Part shown: piece after piece, positions 11,490 through 22,647 of the stretch | Numbering within the stretch: position 1 is the stretch's first letter | Layout: each line of letters opens with the position of its first letter | From: Blepharisma japonicum | Lineage: Eukaryota > Ciliophora > Heterotrichea > Heterotrichida > Blepharismidae | Assembly (NCBI GenBank): GCA_949751835.1 | Contig: CATKHK010000022.1 | Location: forward strand, 1-64,000 | Length of the DNA stretch: 64,000 nt | Direction: 5' to 3' | The notes under the pieces: generated by a model | What the model was told of the DNA's origin: nothing | The model's input: the letters and a program-made list of their open reading frames with translations, nothing else | Databases searched by the model: none | Translations under genes and position numbers: made by a program

Positions 11490-12344
11490 TTAAAACAAGC
11501 AGCAGGGATTTTGATGACATTTAAGTTTTTTCAATTTTTTCGTTTTTAACAAAAATTGATAATAACTTAAATAATCCTTCCCTTTTACATCAGAATTCTC
11601 AATTACTCCAAAAAATAAGGAATTTTTATAATAAGTTTTCCAATAAACATTAAAGCACGGTTTAAAAATACACCCTGGAATTTTATTTCAAAAATACTCA
11701 TCATTAACCCCACTTTCATAAATGCATCCTTCAATTGGTAAAATTATATAAACTCTTGAATTCCCAACAAGTAATATTTTAACACAATGCGTAGGAAGAT
11801 CAATAGGAATTACTGAATAAGAATCCACATTAATATCATATTTATGTACCTTTATATTGATACTTGAGATTAAAATCGAGTTTTTAAAACTCTCACAATG
11901 GCAATTTCAGACTTGGACCATCTCAAATGACGATAATTTTATTCATCTTTTTTCAATGAAATCATACTTTGTCCCACAAAGCTGCCCAGTGAAGCTACTT
12001 TTAAATCCAAAAACATATAGAGAATGAAGAAAGTAAATACAAGATGCGGTTTTGAAAGTCCAAGGGGTTTGTATGTTTCTAATCTTAAAAGATTTTGTAT
12101 TAATAATAATTGCACATTGCTTACTATCAGGATATACAAAAAACAGTTCATCGTCAGGTAGCTGGCCTACGCATGATTCGTGATTAAAATGGTTTTGTAC
12201 ATCTAGGAGTTTTCTTGTTTCAAATTTAGATTTTACATTATAGGTAACAAGCGCTGCTTTACTTTCTATGTCTCCATTTATTGTACGAAGATGGTAGCTT
12301 TCTATGATATCTGGCTCAGAAAATGTTTCCTCTTCAATTTTCAT
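11490..12344 (-). CDS. Kelch-type beta-propeller protein (short form)
   Basis: A 284-residue protein: the part from 12344 to 11943 continues through TGA=Trp codons (near 11943, 11910 and 11700) to a TAA at 11490. Sequence resembles the propeller half of the gene at 6110-7864: both carry an ESC/STC...QLP motif, a SCIYF strand, then a KRW/NRW strand and a GxIYES strand (GCIYESG versus GSIYESE). No B-box or coiled coil precedes the propeller and the ATG at 12344 sits only about 80 bases from the next gene's end, so it is a short family member or a 5'-truncated copy. Function unknown. Confidence 0.7.
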
Positions 12345-12425
12345 TATTTGTTAATATTTATTTTATTACCAAATAATTTAATATCCAATCCTTAGATAGT
12401 AGATTTTAAATAGAGGATTTACTAT

Positions 12426-14162
12426 TTAGCTTAATTCTAGATTATGCTGATATATCGCCCAAAAAGGGATTTTTTCTTCAAGCTGCTTCATCACATTTAA
12501 GCATAATTCTTCTCTGTAAGGTGGTGCCATAACTTGTACACAAAGAGGCAGCCCTTTGCTATCCTGCATATTCTTATTCATTACTTTGGTCCAGGATTCT
12601 TCAGTTTCTGGGTAAAATTGTTCATCTTCTTTAATTAAGCCTACAGGGACATTTCCTGCAGGGCAATCTAATAGATTGCAAAATGTAGCGTATATAAAGC
12701 CTGGGTATAATTCTTGGAAAGAACCATGAAGCATGGCTGGAACTGGATATGGGCCAATAATTACATCAATTTCAAGGTCTATCCATTTCTTTATAAATTC
12801 ATTTTTTATTTGGGTTGCTCTGATGAGATTTTTGACATAGTCATATGCAGTTTTCAAGCAGCTTCCTTTAGCGTAAAATGTTTCTTTGTTTTTGACGAAT
12901 TTCTGTTTCAGTTGTGCAAGAAAAGATTTTCCAGCTTGGAATTTTTGCCTGAAGAGATCTGGCTCTCCTATTTCTTTTGATTCTGAATTTTCCATTATAC
13001 TGACTAAAAGCTCGTTACAAGTATCCATATCAGGGAGCTCGATTTTGATAAAATCATGGTCTTCCAAGGCATTCTTTGCTAAGGACACAGCTCTTTGCAT
13101 ACAAGTTGGCAGCGGCCAATATTCATTGCTTTCTATATATCCAATCTTAAGCCTTCTTTTTTCTCTATATTTTTCATCACTCCAAAATATAGGTGCAGTC
13201 AAAGGATCTTTCTTGAAAACATAGTCGCTACAAAGCACCTGGAAAAATAATGCCAAATCTTCAGTGGATTTCGCCATTGGTCCATATGCGCTAGGCAATG
13301 CTGGGAAAGGCATAGAAGATTGATTGGGACAAAACTTAGAAATTCTGCCAGAAGTCGGTTTAATACCGTATAGCCCACAAAATGCTGAAGGAATCCTTAT
13401 ACTTCCATATAGCTCAGTGCCAATCCCTAATGCACAGCATCCACTAGCTACCAATCCCGCATCTCCACCGCTAGACCCGCCTGGTGTTCTCGAAGATCTC
13501 CAAGGATTTTCAGCTTGTCCTGTAGACCAATTGTTTGTCTCAAAAGCTCCTAATCCTTGAGGTACAGTTCCAGTTACATAAAATACTGCCCCTGCTCTCC
13601 TCAATGCGTCAATTATTAAACAGTCTTCACTTTGTATATTATGACTGAGCATTGTCATGCCCTTTGTAGCTGGGAAATTTTTGACTTGGACCATGTCTTT
13701 TACACTAATGGGAATCCCATGAAATGGTCCTCGCTTATGGCCTGACTTAAGTTCTTCATCCAAAGCCCTTGCGCAGGCTAAAGCTTCATCAATATTGGCT
13801 GCATTTATTAGATTTCTTGAAATTGCATGAGATTTTAGACGATTCAAGTAGGTGATTAATAATTCTTCGCAGGAAAAATCGCCATTATCAAGGCCTTCAC
13901 GTAGCTCTTGGATATTTGAAGAGAGAATTTTTGAAATTTTTTGTTCTGAAATTTTTGGAAGTTTTGAGATGGAAGATAATGCAGCTTTGGTGGAGTTGTA
14001 TTTATTCTGAGCCTTCTTGATTTGTGAAGGATTGTTTTGAGATAACTTTCGGCGTTTTATATGAGAGGCTGAGTAAAGGGTTATTGCAGCGAAGATGGAA
14101 AGAAGTAAAGCTTTGTGCTTTGGTGAGATTTCTCGATCAAGCAATTTTCTAAGAAAGCCCAT
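12426..14162 (-). CDS. Fatty-acid amide hydrolase-like amidase
   Basis: A 578-residue amidase-signature enzyme. The Ser-cisSer-Lys triad is visible: Lys155 in GIPISVKD, Ser230 in TPGGSSGGDAG and nucleophile Ser254 in ELYGSIRIPSAFCG. The spacings 75 and 24 match mammalian FAAH (Lys142, Ser217, Ser241). An N-terminal hydrophobic segment (ALLLSIFAAITLY, about residues 18-30) resembles the FAAH membrane anchor. Expected reaction: hydrolysis of fatty-acid amides to fatty acid and amine at a membrane surface; exact substrate unknown. One difference from the usual family motif is LYGS where GGS is typical. The Trp codons of the active-site region are TGG. The frame is intact without TGA recoding. 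Confidence 0.93.
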   Translation of the reverse strand: MGFLRKLLDREISPKHKALLLSIFAAITLYSASHIKRRKLSQNNPSQIKKAQNKYNSTKAALSSISKLPKISEQKISKILSSNIQELREGLDNGDFSCEELLITYLNRLKSHAISRNLINAANIDEALACARALDEELKSGHKRGPFHGIPISVKDMVQVKNFPATKGMTMLSHNIQSEDCLIIDALRRAGAVFYVTGTVPQGLGAFETNNWSTGQAENPWRSSRTPGGSSGGDAGLVASGCCALGIGTELYGSIRIPSAFCGLYGIKPTSGRISKFCPNQSSMPFPALPSAYGPMAKSTEDLALFFQVLCSDYVFKKDPLTAPIFWSDEKYREKRRLKIGYIESNEYWPLPTCMQRAVSLAKNALEDHDFIKIELPDMDTCNELLVSIMENSESKEIGEPDLFRQKFQAGKSFLAQLKQKFVKNKETFYAKGSCLKTAYDYVKNLIRATQIKNEFIKKWIDLEIDVIIGPYPVPAMLHGSFQELYPGFIYATFCNLLDCPAGNVPVGLIKEDEQFYPETEESWTKVMNKNMQDSKGLPLCVQVMAPPYREELCLNVMKQLEEKIPFWAIYQHNLELS

Positions 14163-14384
14163 GATATTCTTTGTAATTTTAAAGAAAATGGAATTAAATT
14201 AGCTATTAGAAACCTAAAACACAAAGAAAATTAGGTTTTTATTGTTTAGAATATATAAAGCGAAAAAATTTATATATGATACATTTTAAGCTTGATTAGG
14301 AAATTCAAAAATGGATTTTAAATAAAATAATTTAAAATTTTAGTAAAAAAAGTTTTCGACTTTTTTAACATTTTAATTGCCTTT
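14163..14384. other. Upstream region of the amidase gene
   Basis: Short AT-rich upstream region of the amidase gene. Nothing recognisable beyond presumed promoter function. Confidence 0.4.
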
Positions 14385-14972
14385 ATGTGGCAAATCCCTT
14401 TTCTCCATTGTGGAGAAACACCAATCCAGATATCAATCTTGCCTATTACTAGATATCAACAAAAAATGCTGTAGAAGATATATTCGGCAAATCCTTCAAA
14501 ATTTAAGGAATTTATTTGGCTAGCCAACTTAAAAAATTATGCAAGGGATGAAGATACAATTATACAAATATAGGCTTATGCCTATTACTTTATTTAAGGA
14601 ATAGCATGCCAATGTACTTTTTCAGAATTATCGGTAAAGCTAAATTTAGCCGAAATTATTGCATTTAGTATCGGCTTTCACTAACTCAGAAGTATTTATC
14701 ATACAATTTCAGATATTAAAATGCTTCTAATAAAATTATATGCTCAAAGAAGAATAATTAGGGATTATATGTAAGTACAGCGAGTATTAAAAAAATTAAA
14801 AGGTGCAAAATCACGAATATTTCTAAGCTTTGCTTGGTTAGTAGAAGAAGCCAAGTATATTTATTTCCCTATAAATTTTGGAAGCATTTCCCTTTTATAT
14901 TTTTTATATTATAATTTTGGTCATTTTCTCTTAGTAATCGTAAATAAAGCTTCTTTGCTATTTAAAAATTGA
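14385..14972 (+). other. Possible decayed gene: 195-codon frame broken by five TAA/TAG
   Basis: From ATG at 14385 (MWQIPFLHCGETPIQIS) a forward frame runs to a TGA at 14970 and a TAA six bases later. It holds only five TAA/TAG codons, where I would expect about a dozen in sequence of this base content, and no other break. Parts look coding (KFKEFIWLANLKNYARDED). All Trp codons are TGG. It may be a decayed gene in which CAA/CAG became TAA/TAG. I recognise no family and cannot rule out chance. Confidence 0.35.
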
Positions 14973-15599
14973 TTTTAATCCAAATATAAACTCAAACTAT
15001 ATTCTTAATACCTGGCTATTAAATATCTTTTTATTGGTAATTTTGAAACCATTTATTTTCAAAATTAAAACTTCTGATAATTTTAGGATTAGAATTTAGG
15101 TCTATGAATTCTGAAAACAAACCCTTTTATAAAAAAATATTGGAGGAGAAGCAAGAGGGCAACAACTTGTTTCAAAAGACTACCTTTATCAATTGCTACT
15201 GCTATGAATAGCAAAAAACGTTATTAAATGATAATATTATATATAAGCTTTAATTTGCTTGCTTTTCATGAAGAATATGATTAGTTTGAAAAATTAATAT
15301 TATAATAAATAGCTTAATTAAAAAAACAGTGATTTATTTTTTTGTGATTTAAAACTGATAAAAATCATTTTTCGAATTTCTTGTATAATCAAAAATAATC
15401 AATAAAGGCTATTCTTCTATCGATTTGATAGCCTAAATAATATTTTATATTGAATTATAATAATTTTGAATTTTCTAAGCAACAAAAATTAATAAAATTC
15501 CATGAATAATCTTTATAAGAACGTTTCAGGCAAAACTTTAAAACTTAGCAATTTTTACAAATTGCAGTATAAACTATTAGCTGTGGTTAATTTTTAATA
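14973..15599. other. Intergenic stretch with one tiny open frame
   Basis: AT-rich. A 35-codon forward ORF (15104-15211, starting MNSENKPFYKKILEEK and ending TAG) is seen but has no support. The region upstream of 15600 should carry the promoter of the PAS membrane protein. Confidence 0.4.
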
Positions 15600-18500
15600 A
15601 TGTTATCGGACTCAAATGATGGATTCAAAGCTTCCCTCTCAATTAAGGCTCTAAGTTGAAGACATAACTCTGCCTCAGATTATATCAAGGCTGTAGCAAT
15701 AGAGTATATAGAAAATTTTTTTAAGCCAAAATTCAATCCAAGAACGAGAAGAAAGACACAATTTGCAATTGAATTTTCGACAAATTTTATCAACCTTCTC
15801 CAAGTTTTGTCCTTGACATGGTACCCAGATATGAGCTTTCGATATTGAAAACAATATTTAATCTATTGAAAAATTATGTCTTACCCCTGCTTTGACCAAA
15901 TATTATCCAGCTTCCATATTTATGTCTTGGCTTTTTACATTTCTATCTCAATCCTATGAATATGTGTTATTCTTGTAATATTGACAAGTGTCTTGAAAAC
16001 ATTTAAATTTAGGTTTTACAGAATGCTGATTTATTTACCAAGTGAAATTTTAACTTTTTTATCATCAATTGGGTATTTGCCGACATTGATGATTTTTTTG
16101 GTTACTGTAAAATATTCCGTTTTAGGGAATGTAGATGGAGGTATTTATAGCTCTTTGCCTGACAATGATGTCAACTTAGGAGTTTTTGGGGCCATTTTTG
16201 GTATCATTTCAACAATTCTGCTATTTTTATTAAGTATAATCTATGAACTATTTACAGCAGATGTGAGACACTCATATTCTGATGCAAATATCAAAGCTAG
16301 GGCAGATTCCAATTTAGATATGGCTATCTCGATTTACAAACTTATTTTAGTAATTATATATATTTTTTACGGCCGCGGCCACCATGAATGGCTTCTTATG
16401 TTTATCATAATTTCTTCAGGAATTTTAGCATATTTGACTTATAAATTCAATTCTTACTACAACCCAGTGGTAAATGCTTTTAAAGTTTCGAAAATGTGCG
16501 TCATTTCAGCATGCTCTGCAAGTTTTTTGTTTGGGATATGAATGGACAATGCAGGGATTATTCTACTACTCTGGCTATTAGCAATTCCATTGTTATCTCT
16601 TTTAGTCTTCAGGGTTATTTATAGGCTATTACTTATTCCAGAATCTAAAGATTATTTAGCTGCTGATCAACATTCTTTTGAGCTAAAAATCAGGAGACTT
16701 CTAATGGACAAGTCTTTAAGAGAAGAAAGCAAAATTGTAAAAATTTTCGCAGAAATTTATAAGCAAAAAATGTTTCAGAGAGATAAATTATTAGTGGCTT
16801 GAGAGGTTTATTATTATTTACATGCTATAAATGATGTTAGATTGGCAAAATTGAGGTTTTCTAGGATGGCATATGTAAATTCTAGTTTGGAAGGAGAGAT
16901 ACAAGAATGAAGAATAAATAAATGGATCAAAAAGCACCATGAAGGAACAGACCAAATCGCTAATAATTTTTTGATCTATTTAATTGAGCTTGAGCACGCA
17001 AAAAAAGAAGACGAAATATTATGCAGACACCTAATAGGACTTTGGATTGAAGTTTGTTCCAGCAAGCCAAGGTTAAACCATTTGGAAAATTTAGTTGAAA
17101 ATGTTACAAAACAAATTGAGCTCGTAAACAGACTTTACAAGAAATTAATCATCCAAAACCACTCAAAAGCATTTGAGCTTTATGGTAGTCTGCTGCAACA
17201 AATTCTAAGAGATAGTGATAAAGGACAAACAATTTTAGGAAAAGTCAGTGCTCTAAAAAGCGAAGAAGAGATGTCAAAATACGAGCCTAAATTATCCAAA
17301 TTTGATGAAAATTATGCAAATATTCTGATTTCAGCTGATATTAATACATTTGGAATTATTGTTTATGTTAACGATTTTGCAGCTACAATTTTGAACGAAA
17401 CTGTAAATAATGTAATAGAAAATAATATTACTCAATATATCCCAGCTCCTTATAGCCAAAATCATCTCAAATACATGAAGCACTTTGTCAGCACGTGTAA
17501 AAATCCTCAAGTAGACAAAGGCAACTCTTTTTTCATTCTAGACCATTACGGATATGTACGTGAATGCCAATTTCTTATCAGATTAACTGCTCTTAATGAG
17601 CGCCTATATTTTATGGTCTCAATGAGACCAATATTATCAACTCGCCAGGTCGCATTAATTTCAGAAGATGGGCTCATCTATTGCCATAGTCAAAATTTCA
17701 GCAAAGACATAGCAGAGCCAGAGGTTAAGTGTTTAAAATTCCAGTATATTTCAACAATAATTTCTAGTATTGACTTTGCAAACTTACCTAAATCAAAGCC
17801 AACTCTTTTTAAAGTAGGAGAAATCATTTTAACGATTATCCATTGTATTAAGCCAATGAGGAATACAAATATTAACTATGTTCTTATAATAAGAGACCAA
17901 GAGGAAGTAGAAAAATGGACAGAAAATGAAGACTCTGAACAATATGAACTGTCAGATCCAAACTTTTCTGATAAAGACAGTAATGAAACTAAGCATACTG
18001 TAAAAATTGACATACCCCTAAAAGTGACGTTCCAAAAAAAGAAGATAATCAGCTCCTTTTCTACAACTGAAGTCGCATCAGAGTATGACATGTCCCAAGA
18101 ATTCACAAAAACGCAAGATATTCGAGATATTCAGCAATCTGAAGAAAGGACAGCTTCTATGACCCAAAGTAGCTCTTCCAGTGACTATATAAGTACTTAT
18201 TATTTAGGGGTCGGAAATCATATTATTAATAAATCAGTAAAAATTTTGAGACAATTTAGACTAGTTTTACTACTTTCTGTAAGACTTACATAGATATTGT
18301 CTATAACAGCAACAAATATAGCTGTAGCAATTTATATTGCTCAAGCAGTTGACCATTCCTTGTCTGTTAGCACTTACAAAGACCTTGGAATTGTGATGTA
18401 CGAAGCAGTTTTTGCAGCTGAAAACGCTCGCTCAGTCTATTACTCAAAAAATCTTTTTCAAGACCAAAATTGTACAAATTATATAAATTCCCTTAAAAAT

Positions 18501-19862
18501 TCGGTTTCCTTACTCATGATCTCCCAAGATGCCCTTTACTCAAATTTACAGTCCTGAAGCTACTGTAAAAGCTCAGACATTATTAATAAAGAAATAATTG
18601 GTATATGAGACTATGAGGATGCAGTGCCAAAACTTTCTATGAAAAATCTTTTTGATGAAATCAACATGTTTATTGACCATGTAATCTTTATTTAGACACA
18701 AAGCCTTATATCAGATTTAGAGAATTCTAAAAACTATTTACAAGATCTAAAGTTTGTTATTGCCAATGGGCTTGGAAGAGTCTATGAGAAGACAAATTCG
18801 TCGCTTCATGGGCTTTCTGATTGTGAAATTGAAAAAATCTATGAAAATAGCAATGAGGTGATTATCTTGGCTGCTGCTGGGTCAGTTTTGTTAGGATTTT
18901 GTATGGTGATCTTGTTTGTTTTTATTTTTTTGATAAATAAAAGATATAGCCAGCTTTGAAATTTTGTGCTAAAAATTACTCATGATGCTTATTTTGATTT
19001 AAATGGACATTGTTTTGATAGACTTTCTTCAGTTCTTGGTTCGGATTTAACCCAAGAAGAAATAAATTCCTTACTCCGCTACAAGCCAAAGCACAATGAA
19101 GTTCACTTCAATATCATTTATAGGCAATTCTGCAGGCTTCTTGTCTTTATTCTGTTAACTCTAGCTTATTATCTCGTCCTCCACCAATACCTATACCCTT
19201 CATGTGAACGATATTTAATTGAAAGGCCTAAACTCCTAACAAATTATATAAATAGGCGAACCCTCGTACCAATGATTGATTTTTGAGCTAAAGAAACTGG
19301 GACTTTTGAAGAAGAATATGGCCTGAAAAATCTTTTTATTAATTCATATATTTTTGAACACCCTGAAGAGGAATTGAATAATACAGTCCATAAATTCCAA
19401 AGCGCAAACCACAACCTACTAAACCAGCTTAAATATATGTCTTCAGAGCTCAAAATTTCATTATTTCAAAAAAAATCCAATAATATTTCAAATGAAGGCT
19501 TTGATTATGGCTCGTTTTGGTATACAAATTTATTGGTTTTTGACTCATTTTTAATAAAAAATGATGAGAAAAATGTAATAGAAAATATGAAAAATCTGGG
19601 CAAAAGAATAGCAAATTTGGAAGAAGCGATGTCTCTGAATTTTCAAATTATTGATAAAACATCTAAAGATATGATAACGGAAAGGCTAAATATTATCACG
19701 TATACGTCAATTTCGTATTTGTTGGTTTCAGTATTGTTATATCTAGCATTTTACTTGCCATATATTTTGGTTGATATAAAGAAGCTTCAGAAATTTCAGA
19801 ATATTATATCAATTATACCGAGATTTATATCAGCTACTGAAAAAAGCCCTAGAAGAAATTAA
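15600..19862 (+). CDS. Large multi-pass membrane protein with PAS domain (ciliate TmcB-like)
   Basis: About 1410 residues after removal of two 15-nt introns (18279-18293 and 18681-18695) and reading many TGA as Trp. I place the start at ATG 15600 because the frame is open from there through 15981 onward. About five or six hydrophobic segments occupy residues 90-340 (e.g. ILTFLSSIGYLPTLMIFLV). A PAS domain follows at about 575-690 (FGIIVYVNDFAATILNET), then a serine-rich linker and at least four more membrane segments. This layout resembles the large TmcB/TmcC-type PAS membrane proteins of ciliates, thought to be sensors; no kinase or cyclase domain is visible, so its output is unknown. Family level is fairly sure, function is not. 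Confidence 0.85.
18279..18293 (+). other. 15-nt intron
   Basis: GT...AG stretch of 15 nt (gtaagacttacatag) whose removal joins LLLS to ILSITAT in the PAS membrane protein; unspliced it would place TAG in frame. Phase 0. Confidence 0.92.
18681..18695 (+). other. 15-nt intron
   Basis: GT...AG stretch of 15 nt (gtaatctttatttag) whose removal joins FIDH to TQSLISDLE and deletes an in-frame TAG. Same gene and same length as the intron at 18279. Confidence 0.92.
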
Positions 19863-20839
19863 TATTAAAAATAAAAACCAATTAAATAGGGGTATATGCT
19901 ATAAGTTAAATTGTTTTATTATATAATTACATATAGCCTATTTATAATGACTTAAATGTAAAGTTTTTGTAGTATAGAGAGAGGATTAATGAATAAATTT
20001 TTACATATTATAATATAGGGCTCCCCTCTTTTTGGCTTATTAAAATTTTAATAGTCAATCTAAACTATGCAGAAATACATAGGATTTGTTTAGCATTATT
20101 CGGCCTAAATCAGCGTTTAGGCATATTATGATATGCCTTCAGGTGGCCAAAAAAGGCTTTTAAAGTAATATTTTATAAATCATCATTTAAAAGTCCTATA
20201 AATAGCATTAAATGATTTTTTTTAAAACTTGTATAACTAAAATTTTTATCGTTGTTTAATCTTCCATCATTTATTTTTATTATTCAAATATTAAATAAGA
20301 GTCGAGAACATAAAATTTATTTTTTCCTTGTAATTGTGAGCAAGCAAAAATATATAAATTATCAATGAACTGAAAGCAGCATTAAAAATATGCCAGATTC
20401 AGTGTATCGTCAATTAAAGCAATCATAACTAGTTTTTCATATAATTGAATTATTATGAAATTTAAAATCTGTAAGAAATTAATTGTGGATCAGATTTATC
20501 TATAATATCGGAAATTGCAATTCAGTATTTTATTCATAGGAATGATTTCTAGATATACGTTTGCTATGCATATCTTATCTCTTTTATGGTTAAACACTCC
20601 AACAAGCTAGAGCAAAATATGTAAAATCGATTCCTGAATTGATATTTAAAATATCTGTCAAACAACAACAAAAAAATTAAATTAAAAATCCAAGTTCTAA
20701 TTGTCAAAATTTTTTAGACCCTCATAATTTCATAATTTTTTTATTTTGAATATAAAAATTTATTCTGATTTCTGAGTGAAATCAGATAATAGATAATCAT
20801 CATATGTTTATTTAGCATCAGAGTTTATGCCTCTTAATG
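19863..20839. other. Intergenic stretch, nothing recognised
   Basis: AT-rich DNA between the PAS protein gene and a possible small reverse-strand gene. No frame, RNA or clear repeat supported. Confidence 0.5.
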
Positions 20840-21200
20840 TTATTTATGGTAAAAATTGGTTTCAGGTGGATGAAAGATATAAAAGGAGCTCAAATTAGCA
20901 TTTTCACGAAATTCATAAGAAGCTATATCAAGTTGCAAAACTTTAGCAAGCTTCCGTCGAGCCATTTTTTTAATCGGATTATTTGTATGTTTTAAATGAA
21001 CTCGTCAGAATTCTGGAATATTCACTTTTAAATTAAAATTCACTTATCTCTTACATACCAAAAACCTCTAAATTATTTGTTTTTCCTTCACAGATAATCG
21101 AATTTGATTTTTGGCTGATTTTTGTAACTGATAATTTCATGAGTCACCCCCATCTAATCCTTAGCAAAAGACCTTGCAACCATAGCATATAACTGAAGAT
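20840..21200 (-). CDS. Possible small protein with a 16-nt intron (tentative)
   Basis: On the reverse strand a frame ending at TAA 20840-20842 reads MARRKLAKVLQLDIASYEF from ATG 20965 and extends upstream through a TGA=Trp (NIPEFWRVHLK). A 16-nt GT...AG candidate (gtatgtaagagataag, 21043-21058) would join it to an upstream exon containing MKLSVTKISQKSNS, for about 94 residues or more. A second reverse frame further upstream (MDEVLIKEFSDLQLYAMV, about 21100-21270) also looks coding but meets TAG. The locus ends close to the start of the next gene on the other strand. It may be a real small gene or a relic; the outer limit is uncertain and no family is recognised. Confidence 0.35.
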
Positions 21201-21292
21201 CTGAAAATTCCTTAATGAGCACCTCATCCATGGCTTCGACAATTATTATCCAGCACTTCTCATCTTTAGTTACAATTTAATAATTCAATACT

Positions 21293-21643
21293 ATGAGCAT
21301 GGAAAATCTGAAAAAAGAAAGTGCCTACACATCCTTTGATGCAGGAGCTGAAGTATGCGATCAGTTTTACCAAGCGTTCGATATGTTTAACAATCCGAAC
21401 CTTGAAATTATAATACAAAACCTCGATCCACAGGCTTATCGAGATCTTTGCGTCAGACTCGAAAACTTAAGAAATAGCTTGATTAAGCTGGAGCCTTTCT
21501 TGGGTCCAGACGAAAGTATGCCTAGGACTCAGAATTGCTTATATTTGAGATCCCAGAGCACCAATGATGACATTAGAAAACTCAGCAAAAGCTTGAGTAG
21601 TTCAAATGAGCATCTTTATGCAAAGATGCCTAGAAAAGAATAA
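21293..21643 (+). CDS. Small orphan protein, 116 residues
   Basis: Intact ORF from ATG 21293 to TAA. The protein is mostly helical and acidic to neutral (CDQFYQAFDMF, then LVRLENL-type heptads: LCVRLENLRNSLIKLEPFL), with a Ser-rich tail and no membrane segment or known domain. A diverged copy lies 1 kb downstream at 22648-22935, sharing the DQFY start and the LxxSLxxLxPxL core. That copy supports it being a real gene family rather than a chance ORF. Function unknown. Confidence 0.65.
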   Translation: MSMENLKKESAYTSFDAGAEVCDQFYQAFDMFNNPNLEIIIQNLDPQAYRDLCVRLENLRNSLIKLEPFLGPDESMPRTQNCLYLRSQSTNDDIRKLSKSLSSSNEHLYAKMPRKE

Positions 21644-22647
21644 GATAATTAAGATTAAAGCTTTTTAAACTTTAAGAAATCACTTTAATAAGTTTATTTC
21701 TAGAAATGCTTTAGAAAAATCCATTACTGGTGACATTGTTTATTATCGCTAATTAAAAGTTTATCTTTGAATTGATTTTTTTTAAAGCAAGTCAAAGCAA
21801 CTTAAGATTAAATGTTCTTTAATTTTGATCATCTATTCATCCTTCAGATTACATGACTTTTTACATTTACTAACTTTTACAAAACTTACATTTTGTGCAT
21901 ATTTATGGTTGGATGCTACAATTTTCAGCTTATTCGAAAAGCCTATATTTCGAATGCTCAAGCTTGAAAATTCAGACGAGGATTTCAAGCTATATAATCC
22001 TCATGAATTTTGAATAAATCCTTTTATTTATTTAGCTAAAATCATAAAGGTTTCAAACAATTGTCTCGATTTCATTATTTATAGTAATTAGTAAATCTCA
22101 ATTTATGAGAAAATTAGATATTTTTTATAATGGTTAAATAATTAATTTGGATTAATTAAACTTTGTAATTAAAATAACTTTAAAAATAAGTTGAGCTTGA
22201 TCAAGACTTCAAGGTTATTCTATACAATCCTAATAAGGATGAACTTAACCTTCACTCAAAATTTTTATAATCTCATTATTAAATATTAAAAAGATTCTTT
22301 CAAAATTACAATTTCATTTAAATTAATATAATTCAGTCATTTTTCCAAAAGACAGTTATTAGCAATTGTACAAACTTATGCTAGAAAAATTTAACTATTC
22401 CATATTTATTAAATATCTTAAATGTATTTTATTAAGTGCATATCATATTTATGGCTCAATTTAGATAAAATTTTGCCTTATATATAAATGCATTAGTAGT
22501 TTGGTGATTAAATTTTATAAATTAAACCTTTGGATTTTATGATGAAATTATGAGCGCTCTTAATCTATATGATATATTTAGTATTCATAAAGACATAGTT
22601 TGTATATTTCGTAATCGAAATAAATGGACAAAATCAATAATTAAGAA
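21644..22647. other. Intergenic stretch with overlapping weak frames
   Basis: Two overlapping forward frames of about 60-80 codons (from about 21811 and 21825) are open around 21810-22080 when TGA is Trp, but neither has homology or a coding-like composition I would trust. The rest is AT-rich spacer. Confidence 0.4.

Noticed and set aside
16541-16802. TGA codons as real stops, with many short genes
   Set aside because: Joined proteins show continuous domains (Sec7, PAP2, inhibitor-2, LamG, SNARE neighbours) and TGA falls on expected Trp positions, so the standard code does not fit.
21811-22080. Two overlapping forward frames of about 60-80 codons
   Set aside because: Both are open only in part, conflict with each other, and neither shows a domain or a coding-like composition.
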